DNA of 64,000 nt from Paractinoplanes aksuensis (GTDB taxonomy: Bacteria; Actinomycetota; Actinomycetes; Mycobacteriales; Micromonosporaceae): the NCBI RefSeq assembly GCF_024137025.1, contig NZ_JAMYJR010000039.1:1-64000 (forward strand). The letters run 5' to 3'. Shown here piece by piece: positions 1-7,025 of this stretch (position 1 is the first letter of the stretch; each line of letters begins with the position of its first letter). The translations under genes were made by a program, and so were the position numbers. The notes beneath the pieces were generated by a model. It searched no databases, was not told the DNA's origin, and was given only the letters and a program-made list of their open reading frames with translations.

Positions 1-80
1 GGCCGGGCAGGGCCGCGCCGGGCAGGGCCGCGCCGCGCAGGGCCGCGCAGGGCCGCGCAGGGCCGCGCAGGGTCGGCATG
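1..80. repeat. 10-bp GC-rich tandem repeat
   Basis: The window opens inside a simple tandem array of the unit GGCCGCGCAG and close variants (GGGCAG, GCGCCG interruptions). At least four consecutive perfect units end near position 70. The array probably continues to the left of the window, so its full size is unknown. No coding function is apparent. Confidence 0.85.
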
Positions 81-364
81 GCGTGTTCGGTTGGGTGGGA
101 TCGGGCCGGCTGAGCGGGCGCGCGCCGGCCGGGGCGTTGCTGTCCCCCGACGGCTCGGGGCCGAGGTTGATGTTCGGCTGGGGGTGGTCCACAGGGTGGG
201 ATGAGGGTGTGCTGGTTGGGGTCGTCCGGACGGGTTTTATCCCGGTCAGTGGGCGCCCCGGAATTCTGGTGGTATCCGGAAGGCAACGTGTGAGTAACAA
301 TGGCATTGATCGGAGTGCGTGCCGTCCGACTGAGTGTGGCCGCGGCCCGACCGGAGGTGGCGAC
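81..364. other. Gene-free upstream region of DUF3040 gene
   Basis: About 280 bases between the tandem array and the DUF3040 gene. An open frame runs through it in phase with the gene, but it lacks codon-usage structure or a recognisable domain, and a good ribosome binding site (GGAGG at about 353) only precedes the ATG at 365. I see no convincing promoter hexamers. Confidence 0.5.
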
Positions 365-676
365 ATGTTGAGCAGGGAAGACAGCCGACGCCTGGCGCAG
401 CTCGAGCGTCAGCTCCGCCGGGACGACCCCGAGTTCTGCGCCCGCATGACCAGCGGCCGGCTGGAGCCGCCGCGTCCTCGACGACCTTCCCTCTCGCTGC
501 TCCTCACCGCCGCCGTCATCTGGATCGCCGCCCTGATTCTCGGCGTCCTCGGCTGGTGGGTCGCCGCGGCATCCGCCGCCTTCTTCGCCACCGTGGTCAT
601 CGCGGCCGCCGTCCTCCGCCGCCCACCGGGCCGCCCTCGACGCATCACCCCCGACCAACTCCCACCGGAGCAATAG
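365..676 (+). CDS. DUF3040 small membrane protein
   Basis: Encodes 103 residues. The N-terminus MLSREDSRRLAQLERQL and the following D-P-E-F motif are typical of the actinobacterial DUF3040 family: a short cytoplasmic amphipathic helix followed by two adjacent transmembrane helices (about residues 43-80 here). The family's biochemical role is not known; it is generally a small inner-membrane protein. The ATG at 365 is chosen because GGAGG lies 7 nt upstream and the family always begins just before the SxxExRxLxxLE-like helix. The stop codon lies inside a GGAGC-N4-GCTCC hairpin (667-680), and the last 20 or so codons plus the 3' flank recur in decayed form twice downstream, suggesting past duplication of the gene end. 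Confidence 0.85.
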   Translation: MLSREDSRRLAQLERQLRRDDPEFCARMTSGRLEPPRPRRPSLSLLLTAAVIWIAALILGVLGWWVAAASAAFFATVVIAAAVLRRPPGRPRRITPDQLPPEQ

Positions 677-731
677 CTCCACCTCGGCCGACCGGATCCG
701 CGAATCCACCGGCGCGATCGCATCCCGAATC
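608..731 (+). repeat. Hairpin repeat, copy A (overlaps DUF3040 3' end)
   Basis: First of three diverged copies. It contains GCCGTCCTCCG, then the hairpin GGAGC-AATA-GCTCC (667-680), then the motif ACCGGATCCGC and finally GCGATCGCATC. Copy A includes the last codons of the DUF3040 gene. Confidence 0.7.
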
Positions 732-790
732 CGCGGTTCCGCACCCAGTCATCCGCACCTACGAACAGCGCCGAATTTTGTCCACCGCGA

Positions 791-940
791 TGGTCCCCGA
801 GTCCTTCGCGGTGATCGTTCGCGAGTTTCGTCGGCCGTGCTGGTGTCCGAGTCCTTCGCGGTGATGGTTCGCGAGCTCCGTCCGCCGTGCTGGTCTCCGA
901 GTCCTTCGCGGCGATGGTCCCCGAGCTCCGTCCGCCGTGC
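791..940 (+). repeat. 50-bp tandem repeat, 3 copies
   Basis: Three head-to-tail units start at 791, 841 and 891, each opening TGGTNNCCGAGTCCTTCGCGG and ending CCGTGC. Units differ at a handful of positions. A degenerate fourth start (TGGTCTTAGA) follows at 941. The 50-bp period is not a multiple of three, so it is not a protein repeat. Confidence 0.9.
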
Positions 941-1017
941 TGGTCTTAGACTCTGTCCACCGTGCTCGCGGTCGAGGCCTGGGCGCCGGGTCGTCTCCGA
1001 GTCATCCCCGACCAGCC

Positions 1018-1135
1018 GCCGTCCTCTGTCAGCCATCGGGCCGCCTCGCCTCCCCGCCCCGGCCAACTTTCGCCGGAGCACTAGCTCCGCTTCGGCCGAC
1101 CGGATCCGCAGAGTTACCGGCGTGATCGCATCCCG
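1018..1135 (+). repeat. Hairpin repeat, copy B
   Basis: Second copy: GCCGTCCTCTG, hairpin GGAGC-ACTA-GCTCC at 1075-1088 (extended by one C-G pair), GGCCGACCGGATCCGC and GTGATCGCATCCC. It aligns with the DUF3040 3' end over roughly 120 bases, but the reading frame is destroyed. Confidence 0.7.
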
Positions 1136-1231
1136 GCGCTTGCGCTGCGGATCCCGCCAGCCGCCCCTGCCGCCCGTCCGTGCCGCCCGTCCGTGCCGCC
1201 CGGCCTTGCCGCGCAGAGAATGCCGGTACCA

Positions 1232-1339
1232 GCCGTCCTCCGTTGGCGACCGGGGCGCCCCGCCGACTCCCAGCTGCCGCCGGAGCTATCGCTCCGCCTC
1301 GGGCATTTGGATGCGGGCCGACCGGTGCGATCGCATCTC
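1232..1339 (+). repeat. Hairpin repeat, copy C
   Basis: Third and most diverged copy: GCCGTCCTCCG, hairpin GGAGC-TATC-GCTCC at 1282-1295, GGGCCGACCGG and GCGATCGCATC. The stem is identical to copies A and B although the loop differs, as if the hairpin itself were kept. Confidence 0.65.
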
Positions 1340-1500
1340 CGTGACCGCGTCGTTGGATCCCGCAAGCGCCAGCCTTCCTGACCGCGCTTGGCCTGGCCGC
1401 GTGCTTTCGCGGACCGCGTGGACCCGTTCTTTGTGCGCCATCGTTGCGGGGTTTGCTGTGGGGTGGAGCGATTCGCTGGGCGGTGTGAGGGGGTGGATGT

Positions 1501-2745
1501 TCACGGGTGAGTCTGGGCGGGGTGAGGGGAGCGGGAGCGGAAGACCCAGATGCGAAGCAAGAGGAAGCGGACTGCGGTGGCCAGCAGATTGGCTGCGACC
1601 AGGACGACCAGCTCTACCGGCTGGGATGGGGCTGAGTGCAGGTCGCCCAGCAAAGTCAGGGCTCCGCTGGTCAGGGCCAGGCCGATGCCGAAGACGATCA
1701 GGCCCTGGGTCTGGTGGCGCCAGGCGCCGTCATTGCCCCGTACGCCGAAGGTCAGGCGTCGGTTGGCTGCGGTGTTGGCCACGGCGGTCAGCAGCAGGGC
1801 TACGAAGTTGGCCCACTGTGGACCCAGGCCCATTCTGAGGGCGGCATACAGGCCCAGGTAGGCGAGGGTGCTGGCCACCCCGACGGCGGCGAAGCGGATC
1901 AGTTGGCCGGTCAGGCCGGCGGGGACTCCGGCCACCGGCAGGGGGTCGCGGCCCAGCTGGTCGCGCAGGGCGGCCAGGGGAAGCTTGCCCGAACCGAAGG
2001 CGCGCAACAGGCGTACGATGCCTTTCAGATCGGCCACCGCGGTGGCGATGATGTCGACCCGGCTGTCGGGGTCGTCCACCCAGTCGACCGGCACCTCGTG
2101 GATGCGCAGGCCGGCCCGTTCGGCCAGCACCAGCATCTCGGTGTCGAAGAACCAGCCGGTGTCCTCGACCATGGGCAGCAGGCGGGCGGCCACGTCCGAG
2201 CGGATGGCCTTGAAACCGCACTGGGCGTCGGAGAAACGGGCGGCCAGGGTGCCGCGCAGGATCAGGTTGTAGCTGCGCGAGATGAACTCGCGCTTCGCGC
2301 CTCGGACGACGCGGGAGCCGCGGGCCAGCCGGGAGCCGATGGCCAGGTCGGAATGGCCGCTGATCAGGGGCGCGACCAGCGGGAGCAGGGCGCCCAGGTC
2401 GGTCGACAGGTCGACGTCCATGTAGGCCAGCACGGCCGCGTCGGACTGGGTCCACACGTACTTGAGGGCGCGGCCCCGGCCCTTCTCGGCCAGGCGCACC
2501 GAGGCCACTTCGGGCAGGTCGTACGCGAGCCGGCCGGCCACCTCGGGGGTCGAGTCGGTGCTCGCGTTGTCGGCGATCGTGATGCGGAACCGGTAGGGGA
2601 ACGAGGCACTCAGGTACGCATGCAGGCGCCGCACGCACGGCTCGAGGTCGATCTCTTCGTTGTGGACCGGGACGACCACGTCGAGCACCGGCGAGTCGAG
2701 TCGGGTCGGGGCCGCGGTGTGGGCCGGCTGCGTCGAAAGGCTCAT
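1501..2745 (-). CDS. Family 2 glycosyltransferase fused to GtrA-like membrane domain
   Basis: 414 residues. The N-terminal GT-A domain begins with VVVPVHNEE (about residue 23) and has the metal-binding DxD-like MDVDLSTD near residue 107 and the GSR motif of polyprenyl-phosphate sugar transferases. From about residue 270 a GtrA-type domain with four predicted membrane helices follows. Such proteins (YkcC/CsbB/DPM1-like) probably load a sugar onto undecaprenyl phosphate and flip or present it for cell-wall or polymer glycosylation. The start at 2745 follows a G-rich ribosome binding site (GGGGGG) and fits the family; an upstream in-frame ATG would add 47 unlike residues. The neighbouring GT39 enzyme (3419-5710) is the usual partner, a lipid-linked sugar transferase, as in B. 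subtilis ykcBC. A 670-bp repeat-rich gap and a terminator separate them, so they are probably not one transcript. Confidence 0.9.
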   Translation of the reverse strand: MSLSTQPAHTAAPTRLDSPVLDVVVPVHNEEIDLEPCVRRLHAYLSASFPYRFRITIADNASTDSTPEVAGRLAYDLPEVASVRLAEKGRGRALKYVWTQSDAAVLAYMDVDLSTDLGALLPLVAPLISGHSDLAIGSRLARGSRVVRGAKREFISRSYNLILRGTLAARFSDAQCGFKAIRSDVAARLLPMVEDTGWFFDTEMLVLAERAGLRIHEVPVDWVDDPDSRVDIIATAVADLKGIVRLLRAFGSGKLPLAALRDQLGRDPLPVAGVPAGLTGQLIRFAAVGVASTLAYLGLYAALRMGLGPQWANFVALLLTAVANTAANRRLTFGVRGNDGAWRHQTQGLIVFGIGLALTSGALTLLGDLHSAPSQPVELVVLVAANLLATAVRFLLLRIWVFRSRSPHPAQTHP

Positions 2746-2782
2746 CCCCCCACGATGATCGCGCCCCATAAGCGCGATTTGT

Positions 2783-3239
2783 GGCCGCCCTGTGCCGCGC
2801 CTGTGAAAACCCCAACCCCCCAAAGGCCCAGCCGTACGTTCCCAGCCTGACCCGAAGACGGCCGCCGCACCGCCATGCGCCCGCAACGCGCCGGCTCACC
2901 GAGGGGTAGCCGCCCTGTGCCGCGCCGTCTGTTAAACCCCAACCTCAAACGCCCAGCCGCGCGATCCCAGCCTGGCCCCAAGAAGGCCGTCGCACCTGCC
3001 CGTCGCCCGCAACGCGCCGCCTCGGCGAGGGGGTGGGCAACTGCCTGCAGTGGCGGTGTGGCCGGCGAGGAATAGCCGCCCTGTGCCCCGCCGCCTTTCA
3101 AATCCCAACCCCAAGGCCCAGCCGTACGATCCCAGCCTGGCCCGGAGACGGCCGTCGCACCCGCCAGTCGCCCGCAACGCGCCGGTCGGCTCGGCGAGGG
3201 TGGGCACTGCCTGCAGTGGCGGTGGGGCCGGCTAGGAAC
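2783..3239. repeat. Three imperfect direct repeats of about 124-166 bp
   Basis: Units start at 2783, 2907 and 3073 with GCCGCCCTGTGCCGCGCC-like sequence, then a short AAACCCCAACC tract, CCCAGCCGTACGATCCCAGCC, GACGGCCGTCGCACC and CGCCCGCAACGCGCC. Copies 2 and 3 share an extra block of about 40 bases (TGGGCAACTGCCTGCAGTGGCGG-like) absent from copy 1. Conservation is at DNA level; frames are not maintained between copies. The block occupies almost the whole gap between the two glycosyltransferase genes. Confidence 0.85.
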
Positions 3240-3365
3240 GCCCGAGCCGCTGCCACCCAGCAACGGGACCACTTCGCCGGGGCGATGTCGAGATCGAGAA
3301 GGGCGGGGCGGTGACCCGGGCCGGCCCGTTGCCGGAAGGTGTTGTTCGAGCGGGTGGACCAAAGG

Positions 3366-3399
3366 GATCGGCCGGCTCCCGGGTGGGAGCCGGCCGATC
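3366..3399 (-). terminator. Perfect 15-bp hairpin after GT39 gene
   Basis: A 15-bp perfect stem (GATCGGCCGGCTCCC and its complement) with a GGGT loop lies 20 bases past the GT39 stop codon. There is no U-run, which is common for strong hairpin terminators in high-GC actinobacteria. It would end the aroF-GT39 transcript before the repeat region. Confidence 0.85.
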
Positions 3400-3418
3400 G
3401 TGGGGGTTGAGTGGTGGA

Positions 3419-5710
3419 TCAGGCGGTGGTGCCGTTCTGCTGGGTCAGGTCGTAGACGGTGGTATTGCCTACGGTCTGGGCGGTGAAGTTCTCGGCGACC
3501 CAGGTGGCGATCTCTGAGCTGGCGCTGCTGCCGCCGGAGTTGCCGCGGCCGCCACCGAAACCGCCGCCGCCGATGAAGTAGTGGATTTTGCCCTCGGCCA
3601 CGTACTGCTGGAACTGGGTCAGGGTGGGGGAGGGGTCGCTGCCGTTGAAGCCGCCGACCGCCATCACCGGGTCGCCGGTGGCCAGCTGGTAGCCCGACGC
3701 GTTCTGTGAGCCGACCGCGGCGGCGACCCAGGTGTACTGGTCGGCATTGGCCTCGAGCAGGGCCTTCATCTCGGCGCTGACCGTCGCGGCGTCGAGCAGG
3801 CCGCCGCCGCCCCGCATCCCGCCGCCACCGTTGCCGCGGCCACCGAAGCCACCGCCCTGCGTGCCGCCGGTCCCGCCATTGCCGGTCCCACCGTTCTGCC
3901 CGGTGCCGTTGCCGCCGCCAGGAAGGGTGCCGGTCCCGCCGCCGGGGGACGTGCCGGTGCCGTTCTGGTTGCCGCCCCCCGGAAGGGTGCCGCCGGTGCC
4001 GTTCTGGTTGTTGCCACCGGGGAAGCTGCCGCCCGGGAAGCCGCCCTGAGCGCCGCCGCCCGGGAAGCCGCCCTGAGCGCCGCCGCCCGGGAAGCCGCCC
4101 TGACCGCCACCGCCCGGGAAGCCGCCCTGAGCGCCGCCGCCCGGGAAGCCGCCCTGACCGCCACCGCCGCCGGGGAAGCCGCCGCGACCTCCGCGGCCGG
4201 GTCCGCCGCCGAAGCCGCCCGACGTCGCCGGCCCGGCCGACGGGATCGAGCCCGAGTGCCCCTCCGAAGCAGTCTGCACCGCGTACGCCGCAGGACCCGC
4301 CAGCACCGCGGCCAGCGCAACCCCGGCCGCGACAGCGGCGATCCGAGCCGGCAGGCGAAGGGCGCCGAGCAGCCCGACCGCTCCGGCGAGGCCGCCGATC
4401 AGCACCACCCACCGCAGACCCGGCAGGAAGTCCGCACTACGTCCGAGCAGGTGGAACGACCACCAGGCGGTGACCGCGACCGTCGCCGCCAGCGTCACCG
4501 CCGCGACCACGTTCCGCCGGTGCCGCCAGAGCAGCGCCGCCCCGATCGCCACGACCGCGCCGACCGCCGGGGCCAGCGCCACCGTGTAGTACGCGTGGAA
4601 GATCCCCTGCATGAAGCTGAACACGAGTCCGGTGATCAGCAGCCAGCCGCCCCACAGGATCAGCCCGGCCCGCTGCCGGTCCGTCCGCGCCCGCCGGGCC
4701 GTGACGACCAGCCCGGCCACCAGCAGGATCAGCGCCGCCGGCAGCAGCCACGAGATCTGCCCGCCCTGCTCGCTGTCGAACATGCGAGTCAGACCGGTCG
4801 AGCCCCACATCCCGCCGCCGCCCATGCCGCCGCCACCGCCGCCGACGCTGCCGGTCTCGTCACCGTTGAGCCGGCCGAGCCCGTTGTAGCCCAGGGTCAG
4901 TTCGAGGATGCTGTTGTTCTGCGAGCCGCCGATGTACGGCCGCATCGAGGCCGGCACCAGTTCGACGATCGCGATGTACCAGCCGGCCGAGACGACCAGC
5001 GCGACGCCCGAGAGCAGCAGCTGCCCGATGCGTTTGCCCAGCTTGGGCGGCCCGGCGATCAGGTAGGCCAGCGCGAACGCGGGCACCACCAGCAGCGCCT
5101 GCAGCATCTTGGCCAGGAAGCCGAACCCGACGAAGACCCCGGCCAGCATGATCCACTTGGTCGAGCCGTTCTCGATGGCCCGTACGGTCGCATAGGCCCC
5201 GGCCACCATGAGCAGCACGAGCAGGGCGTCCGGGTTGTTGAACCGGAACATCAGCACGGCGATCGGGGTGAGGGCGAGCACCGCGCCCGCGATCAGCCCG
5301 GCCACCGGCCCGTACCAGCGGCGCACCGTGGCGAAGAGCAGCCCGACACTGGCCACACCCATCAGCGCCTGCGGCACCAGGATGCTCCACGAGTTGACCC
5401 CGAAGATCCGGGCCGACAACGCCATCACCCACAGTGCGGCCGGCGTCTTGTCGACCGTGATCGAGTTGGCGGCGTCGGAGGAGCCGAAGAAGAACGCCTT
5501 CCAGCTCTCCGAGCCGGCCTGCACGGCGGCCGAGTAGAAGGCGTTGGCCCAGCCGTTCTTGTTCAGCCCCCAGACGTAGAGCACGCCGGTGGCCAGCAGC
5601 AACGCCAGCAGGGCGGGGCGCACCCAGACCGGATCGGAGGAACGCCGGGCCGGCGGTGGCGGCGGCAGGTCAGGCGCCACAGGGGGAGGGACGGGCAACG
5701 TCGTGGTCAT
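3419..5710 (-). CDS. GT39 (ArnT/YkcB-like) membrane glycosyltransferase
   Basis: 763 residues. After a proline-rich cytosolic start, the protein has a PMT/ArnT-type membrane region of about 12 helices (residues roughly 30-480). The first outer loop (LNKNGWANAFYSAAVQAGSESWKAFFFGSSD...DKTPAA region) carries the conserved acidic/aromatic residues of YkcB-like enzymes, which transfer a sugar from polyprenyl phosphate to an envelope acceptor. Residues about 505-660 are a glycine-rich low-complexity segment with five to six units of GGFPGGGAQ and further GGTGGT/PGGG runs (DNA 3900-4190). A conserved C-terminal soluble domain follows (VAAAVGSQNASGYQLATG... to IATWVAENF), typical of this subfamily. 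Start ATG 5710 has only a weak ribosome binding site. It lies 52 bases after aroF and is probably cotranscribed with it. Confidence 0.88.
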   Translation of the reverse strand: MTTTLPVPPPVAPDLPPPPPARRSSDPVWVRPALLALLLATGVLYVWGLNKNGWANAFYSAAVQAGSESWKAFFFGSSDAANSITVDKTPAALWVMALSARIFGVNSWSILVPQALMGVASVGLLFATVRRWYGPVAGLIAGAVLALTPIAVLMFRFNNPDALLVLLMVAGAYATVRAIENGSTKWIMLAGVFVGFGFLAKMLQALLVVPAFALAYLIAGPPKLGKRIGQLLLSGVALVVSAGWYIAIVELVPASMRPYIGGSQNNSILELTLGYNGLGRLNGDETGSVGGGGGGMGGGGMWGSTGLTRMFDSEQGGQISWLLPAALILLVAGLVVTARRARTDRQRAGLILWGGWLLITGLVFSFMQGIFHAYYTVALAPAVGAVVAIGAALLWRHRRNVVAAVTLAATVAVTAWWSFHLLGRSADFLPGLRWVVLIGGLAGAVGLLGALRLPARIAAVAAGVALAAVLAGPAAYAVQTASEGHSGSIPSAGPATSGGFGGGPGRGGRGGFPGGGGGQGGFPGGGAQGGFPGGGGQGGFPGGGAQGGFPGGGAQGGFPGGSFPGGNNQNGTGGTLPGGGNQNGTGTSPGGGTGTLPGGGNGTGQNGGTGNGGTGGTQGGGFGGRGNGGGGMRGGGGLLDAATVSAEMKALLEANADQYTWVAAAVGSQNASGYQLATGDPVMAVGGFNGSDPSPTLTQFQQYVAEGKIHYFIGGGGFGGGRGNSGGSSASSEIATWVAENFTAQTVGNTTVYDLTQQNGTTA

Positions 5711-5762
5711 GGTGACCAGATTCGGCGCTGCCCCTGTCCCGCCTTTATGTCGTCCCTGTGGC

Positions 5763-6830
5763 CTAGCTGTGAGTACGGCGCTTGGCGGCGGCGGTCGCGA
5801 GCCGCTCCAGCACGGAGACCGTCGCGTCCCAGCTCATGCACGCGTCGGTGACCGACTGGCCGTAGGTGAGCTCGCCCCCGAGGTCCTGGCGGCCGGCCTC
5901 GATAAAGCTCTCGAGCATGACGCCGCTGATGCCCTTCTGACCGGCTTCCATCTGCTCGGCGATGTCGTCGGCGACGAGCGGCTGGCGCCGGTGGTCCTTG
6001 CCGCTGTTGCCGTGCGAGCAGTCGATCACCAGGCGTTCGGGCAGCCCGGCCTTGCGCAGCAGTTCGAGCGCCCCGGCCACGTCGGCCGCGCTGTAGTTGG
6101 GCTTGCCGCCGCCCCCGCGCAGCACCAGGTGGGTGTCCGGGTTGCCGGTGGTGTGCAGGATCGCGGGCGTGCCCGAGTAGTCGATGCCGGGGAAGACGTG
6201 CGACACCTCGGCCGCCTGGATGGCGTCGATGGCGGTGGCGATGCTGCCGTCGGGGCGGTTCTTCATGCCGATCGGCATCGAGAGACCGGAGGCGAGCTGG
6301 CGGTGGACCTGCGACTCGACGGTCCGGGCGCCGATCGCGCCCCAGGCCACGGTGTCGGCGATGTACTGCGGGGTGATCGGGTCGAGGAACTCGACGGCGG
6401 TCGGCAGGCCCTGACCGACGATCTCGAGCAGCAGCTTGCGGGCGATGCGCAGGCCGGTGCCGACGTCGCCGGTGCCGTCCAGCGCGGGGTCGTTGATCAG
6501 GCCCTTCCAGCCGACGGTGGAGCGCGGCTTCTCGAAGTAGACCCGCATGACGATCAGCAGGTCGTCCGAGAGGCGCTGGGCCGTGGAGGACAGCAGACGG
6601 GCGTACTCGCCGGCGGCGACCGGGTCGTGCACCGAGCACGGGCCGACCACGACGAGCAGCCGCGGATCTCGGTGGTTGAGCACGTCCTCGACCTGGCGCC
6701 GGCCGTCGAGCACGGTGTCGTGCAAGTCGCTGGTCAGCGGCAGCTCGTGGTGCAGCAGGGCCGGGCTCATCAGCGGCACGACCTTTTCGATGCGCTGGTC
6801 ACGGACGCGCTGGACCTCGGGGGCAGTCAC
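5763..6830 (-). CDS. aroF: Class I DAHP synthase
   Basis: 355 residues, the usual length of AroF/G/H-type 3-deoxy-7-phosphoheptulonate synthases. The enzyme condenses phosphoenolpyruvate and erythrose-4-phosphate in the first step of the shikimate pathway to Phe, Tyr and Trp. The GPCSVHD motif, the R-V-Y-F-E-K-P-R-S/T-x-G-W-K-G segment, IGART, GMKNRPDG and the metal-ligand region IDCSHGNSGK are all present. The N-terminal extension resembles allosterically inhibited class I enzymes. GTG at 6830 is chosen because GGAG lies 7 nt upstream and the upstream extension in frame is the terminator region itself. The 5' leader (6831-7007) holds a leader peptide and an intrinsic terminator, so expression is probably set by attenuation. 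Confidence 0.95.
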   Translation of the reverse strand: MTAPEVQRVRDQRIEKVVPLMSPALLHHELPLTSDLHDTVLDGRRQVEDVLNHRDPRLLVVVGPCSVHDPVAAGEYARLLSSTAQRLSDDLLIVMRVYFEKPRSTVGWKGLINDPALDGTGDVGTGLRIARKLLLEIVGQGLPTAVEFLDPITPQYIADTVAWGAIGARTVESQVHRQLASGLSMPIGMKNRPDGSIATAIDAIQAAEVSHVFPGIDYSGTPAILHTTGNPDTHLVLRGGGGKPNYSAADVAGALELLRKAGLPERLVIDCSHGNSGKDHRRQPLVADDIAEQMEAGQKGISGVMLESFIEAGRQDLGGELTYGQSVTDACMSWDATVSVLERLATAAAKRRTHS

Positions 6831-6878
6831 GGTGGGTCTCCACTCCTGATGCCGGCGCCCACGGTGAGAGCCGGCGGC

Positions 6879-6910
6879 AAACAAAAAGGCAGCGACGTCG
6901 TGTCGCTGCC
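6879..6910 (-). terminator. Intrinsic terminator (attenuator) in aroF leader
   Basis: Read on the minus strand, a 9-bp perfect stem GGCAGCGAC / GTCGCTGCC (6910-6902 with 6896-6888, 5-nt loop) is followed immediately by TTTTTGTTT (6887-6879). This is the most orthodox Rho-independent terminator in the window. It stands between the leader peptide stop and the aroF ribosome binding site, the position expected for an attenuator rather than a gene-end terminator. Confidence 0.88.
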
Positions 6911-6911
6911 C

Positions 6912-6980
6912 GGGCCGGCTCTGGCTAGGTGTCTCAGGTCATGGCTGACTCATGGCTGAGGCACCGGCGGGAGCCGGCCC
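6912..6980 (-). promoter_or_regulatory. Long-range stems of the aroF attenuator
   Basis: In minus-strand RNA, GGGCCGGCTC (6980-6971), which begins directly after codon 9 of the leader peptide, is perfectly complementary to GAGCCGGCCC (6921-6912), which abuts the terminator hairpin. Nested inside, GGTGCCTCAG (6965-6956) pairs with CTGAGACACC (6937-6928) at 9 of 10 positions. Competing small hairpins CTCA-GCCA-TGAG and GTCA-GCCA-TGAC lie inside. A ribosome stalled on the aromatic codons would cover 6980-6971. Which conformer prevents the terminator cannot be settled by eye. Confidence 0.6.
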
Positions 6981-7007
6981 ACTAAACCACGAATACCAGC
7001 GAGACAT
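6939..7007 (-). CDS. aroF leader peptide rich in aromatic residues
   Basis: A 22-codon open frame beginning MSRWYSWFSGP and ending AMSQP. Codons 4, 5, 7 and 8 are Trp, Tyr, Trp and Phe: all three end products of the aromatic pathway in five codons, in DNA otherwise encoding Ala, Pro, Gly and Ser. A TATGCT -10 hexamer ends exactly 7 nt before the ATG, so the transcript should start at or next to the ATG (leaderless). The peptide lies directly after the histidine kinase stop (7026) and about 110 nt before the aroF start. Its only likely job is to be translated: ribosome stalling when aromatic aminoacyl-tRNAs are scarce would switch the downstream RNA fold. Ribosome-mediated attenuation of a DAHP synthase gene has precedent in Corynebacterium (aroR-aroF, recalled). 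Confidence 0.82.
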   Translation of the reverse strand: MSRWYSWFSGPAPAGASAMSQP

Positions 7008-7014
7008 GTGGGCC

Positions 7015-7020
7015 AGCATA
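7015..7020 (-). promoter_or_regulatory. -10 box of leaderless aroF leader transcript
   Basis: TATGCT on the minus strand, 7 nt before the leader peptide ATG. No good -35 element is visible 17-18 nt upstream. The box lies just beyond the end of the kinase gene, giving aroF its own promoter independent of the two-component operon. Confidence 0.7.
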
Positions 7021-7025
7021 GCGCC

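Larger units (their letters stand above)
677..1500. other. Gene-free repeat-rich region
   Basis: More than 800 bases with no frame I would call a gene: the open frames on both strands are arginine/proline/serine-rich shadows of GC-rich DNA without ribosome binding sites or domains. The stretch holds a 50-bp tandem repeat (791-940) and two decayed copies of the DUF3040 3' end with conserved small hairpins (1018-1135 and 1232-1339). Confidence 0.7.

Noticed and set aside
1636..2850. 404-codon plus-strand open frame opposite the GT2-GtrA gene
   Set aside because: It is antisense to a gene with clear family motifs, has Gly/Gln/His-rich composition typical of GC-rich reverse frames, and no ribosome binding site or domain.
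4256..5851. 531-codon plus-strand frame opposite the GT39 gene
   Set aside because: It is antisense to conserved membrane helices and has no start signals; composition artefact.
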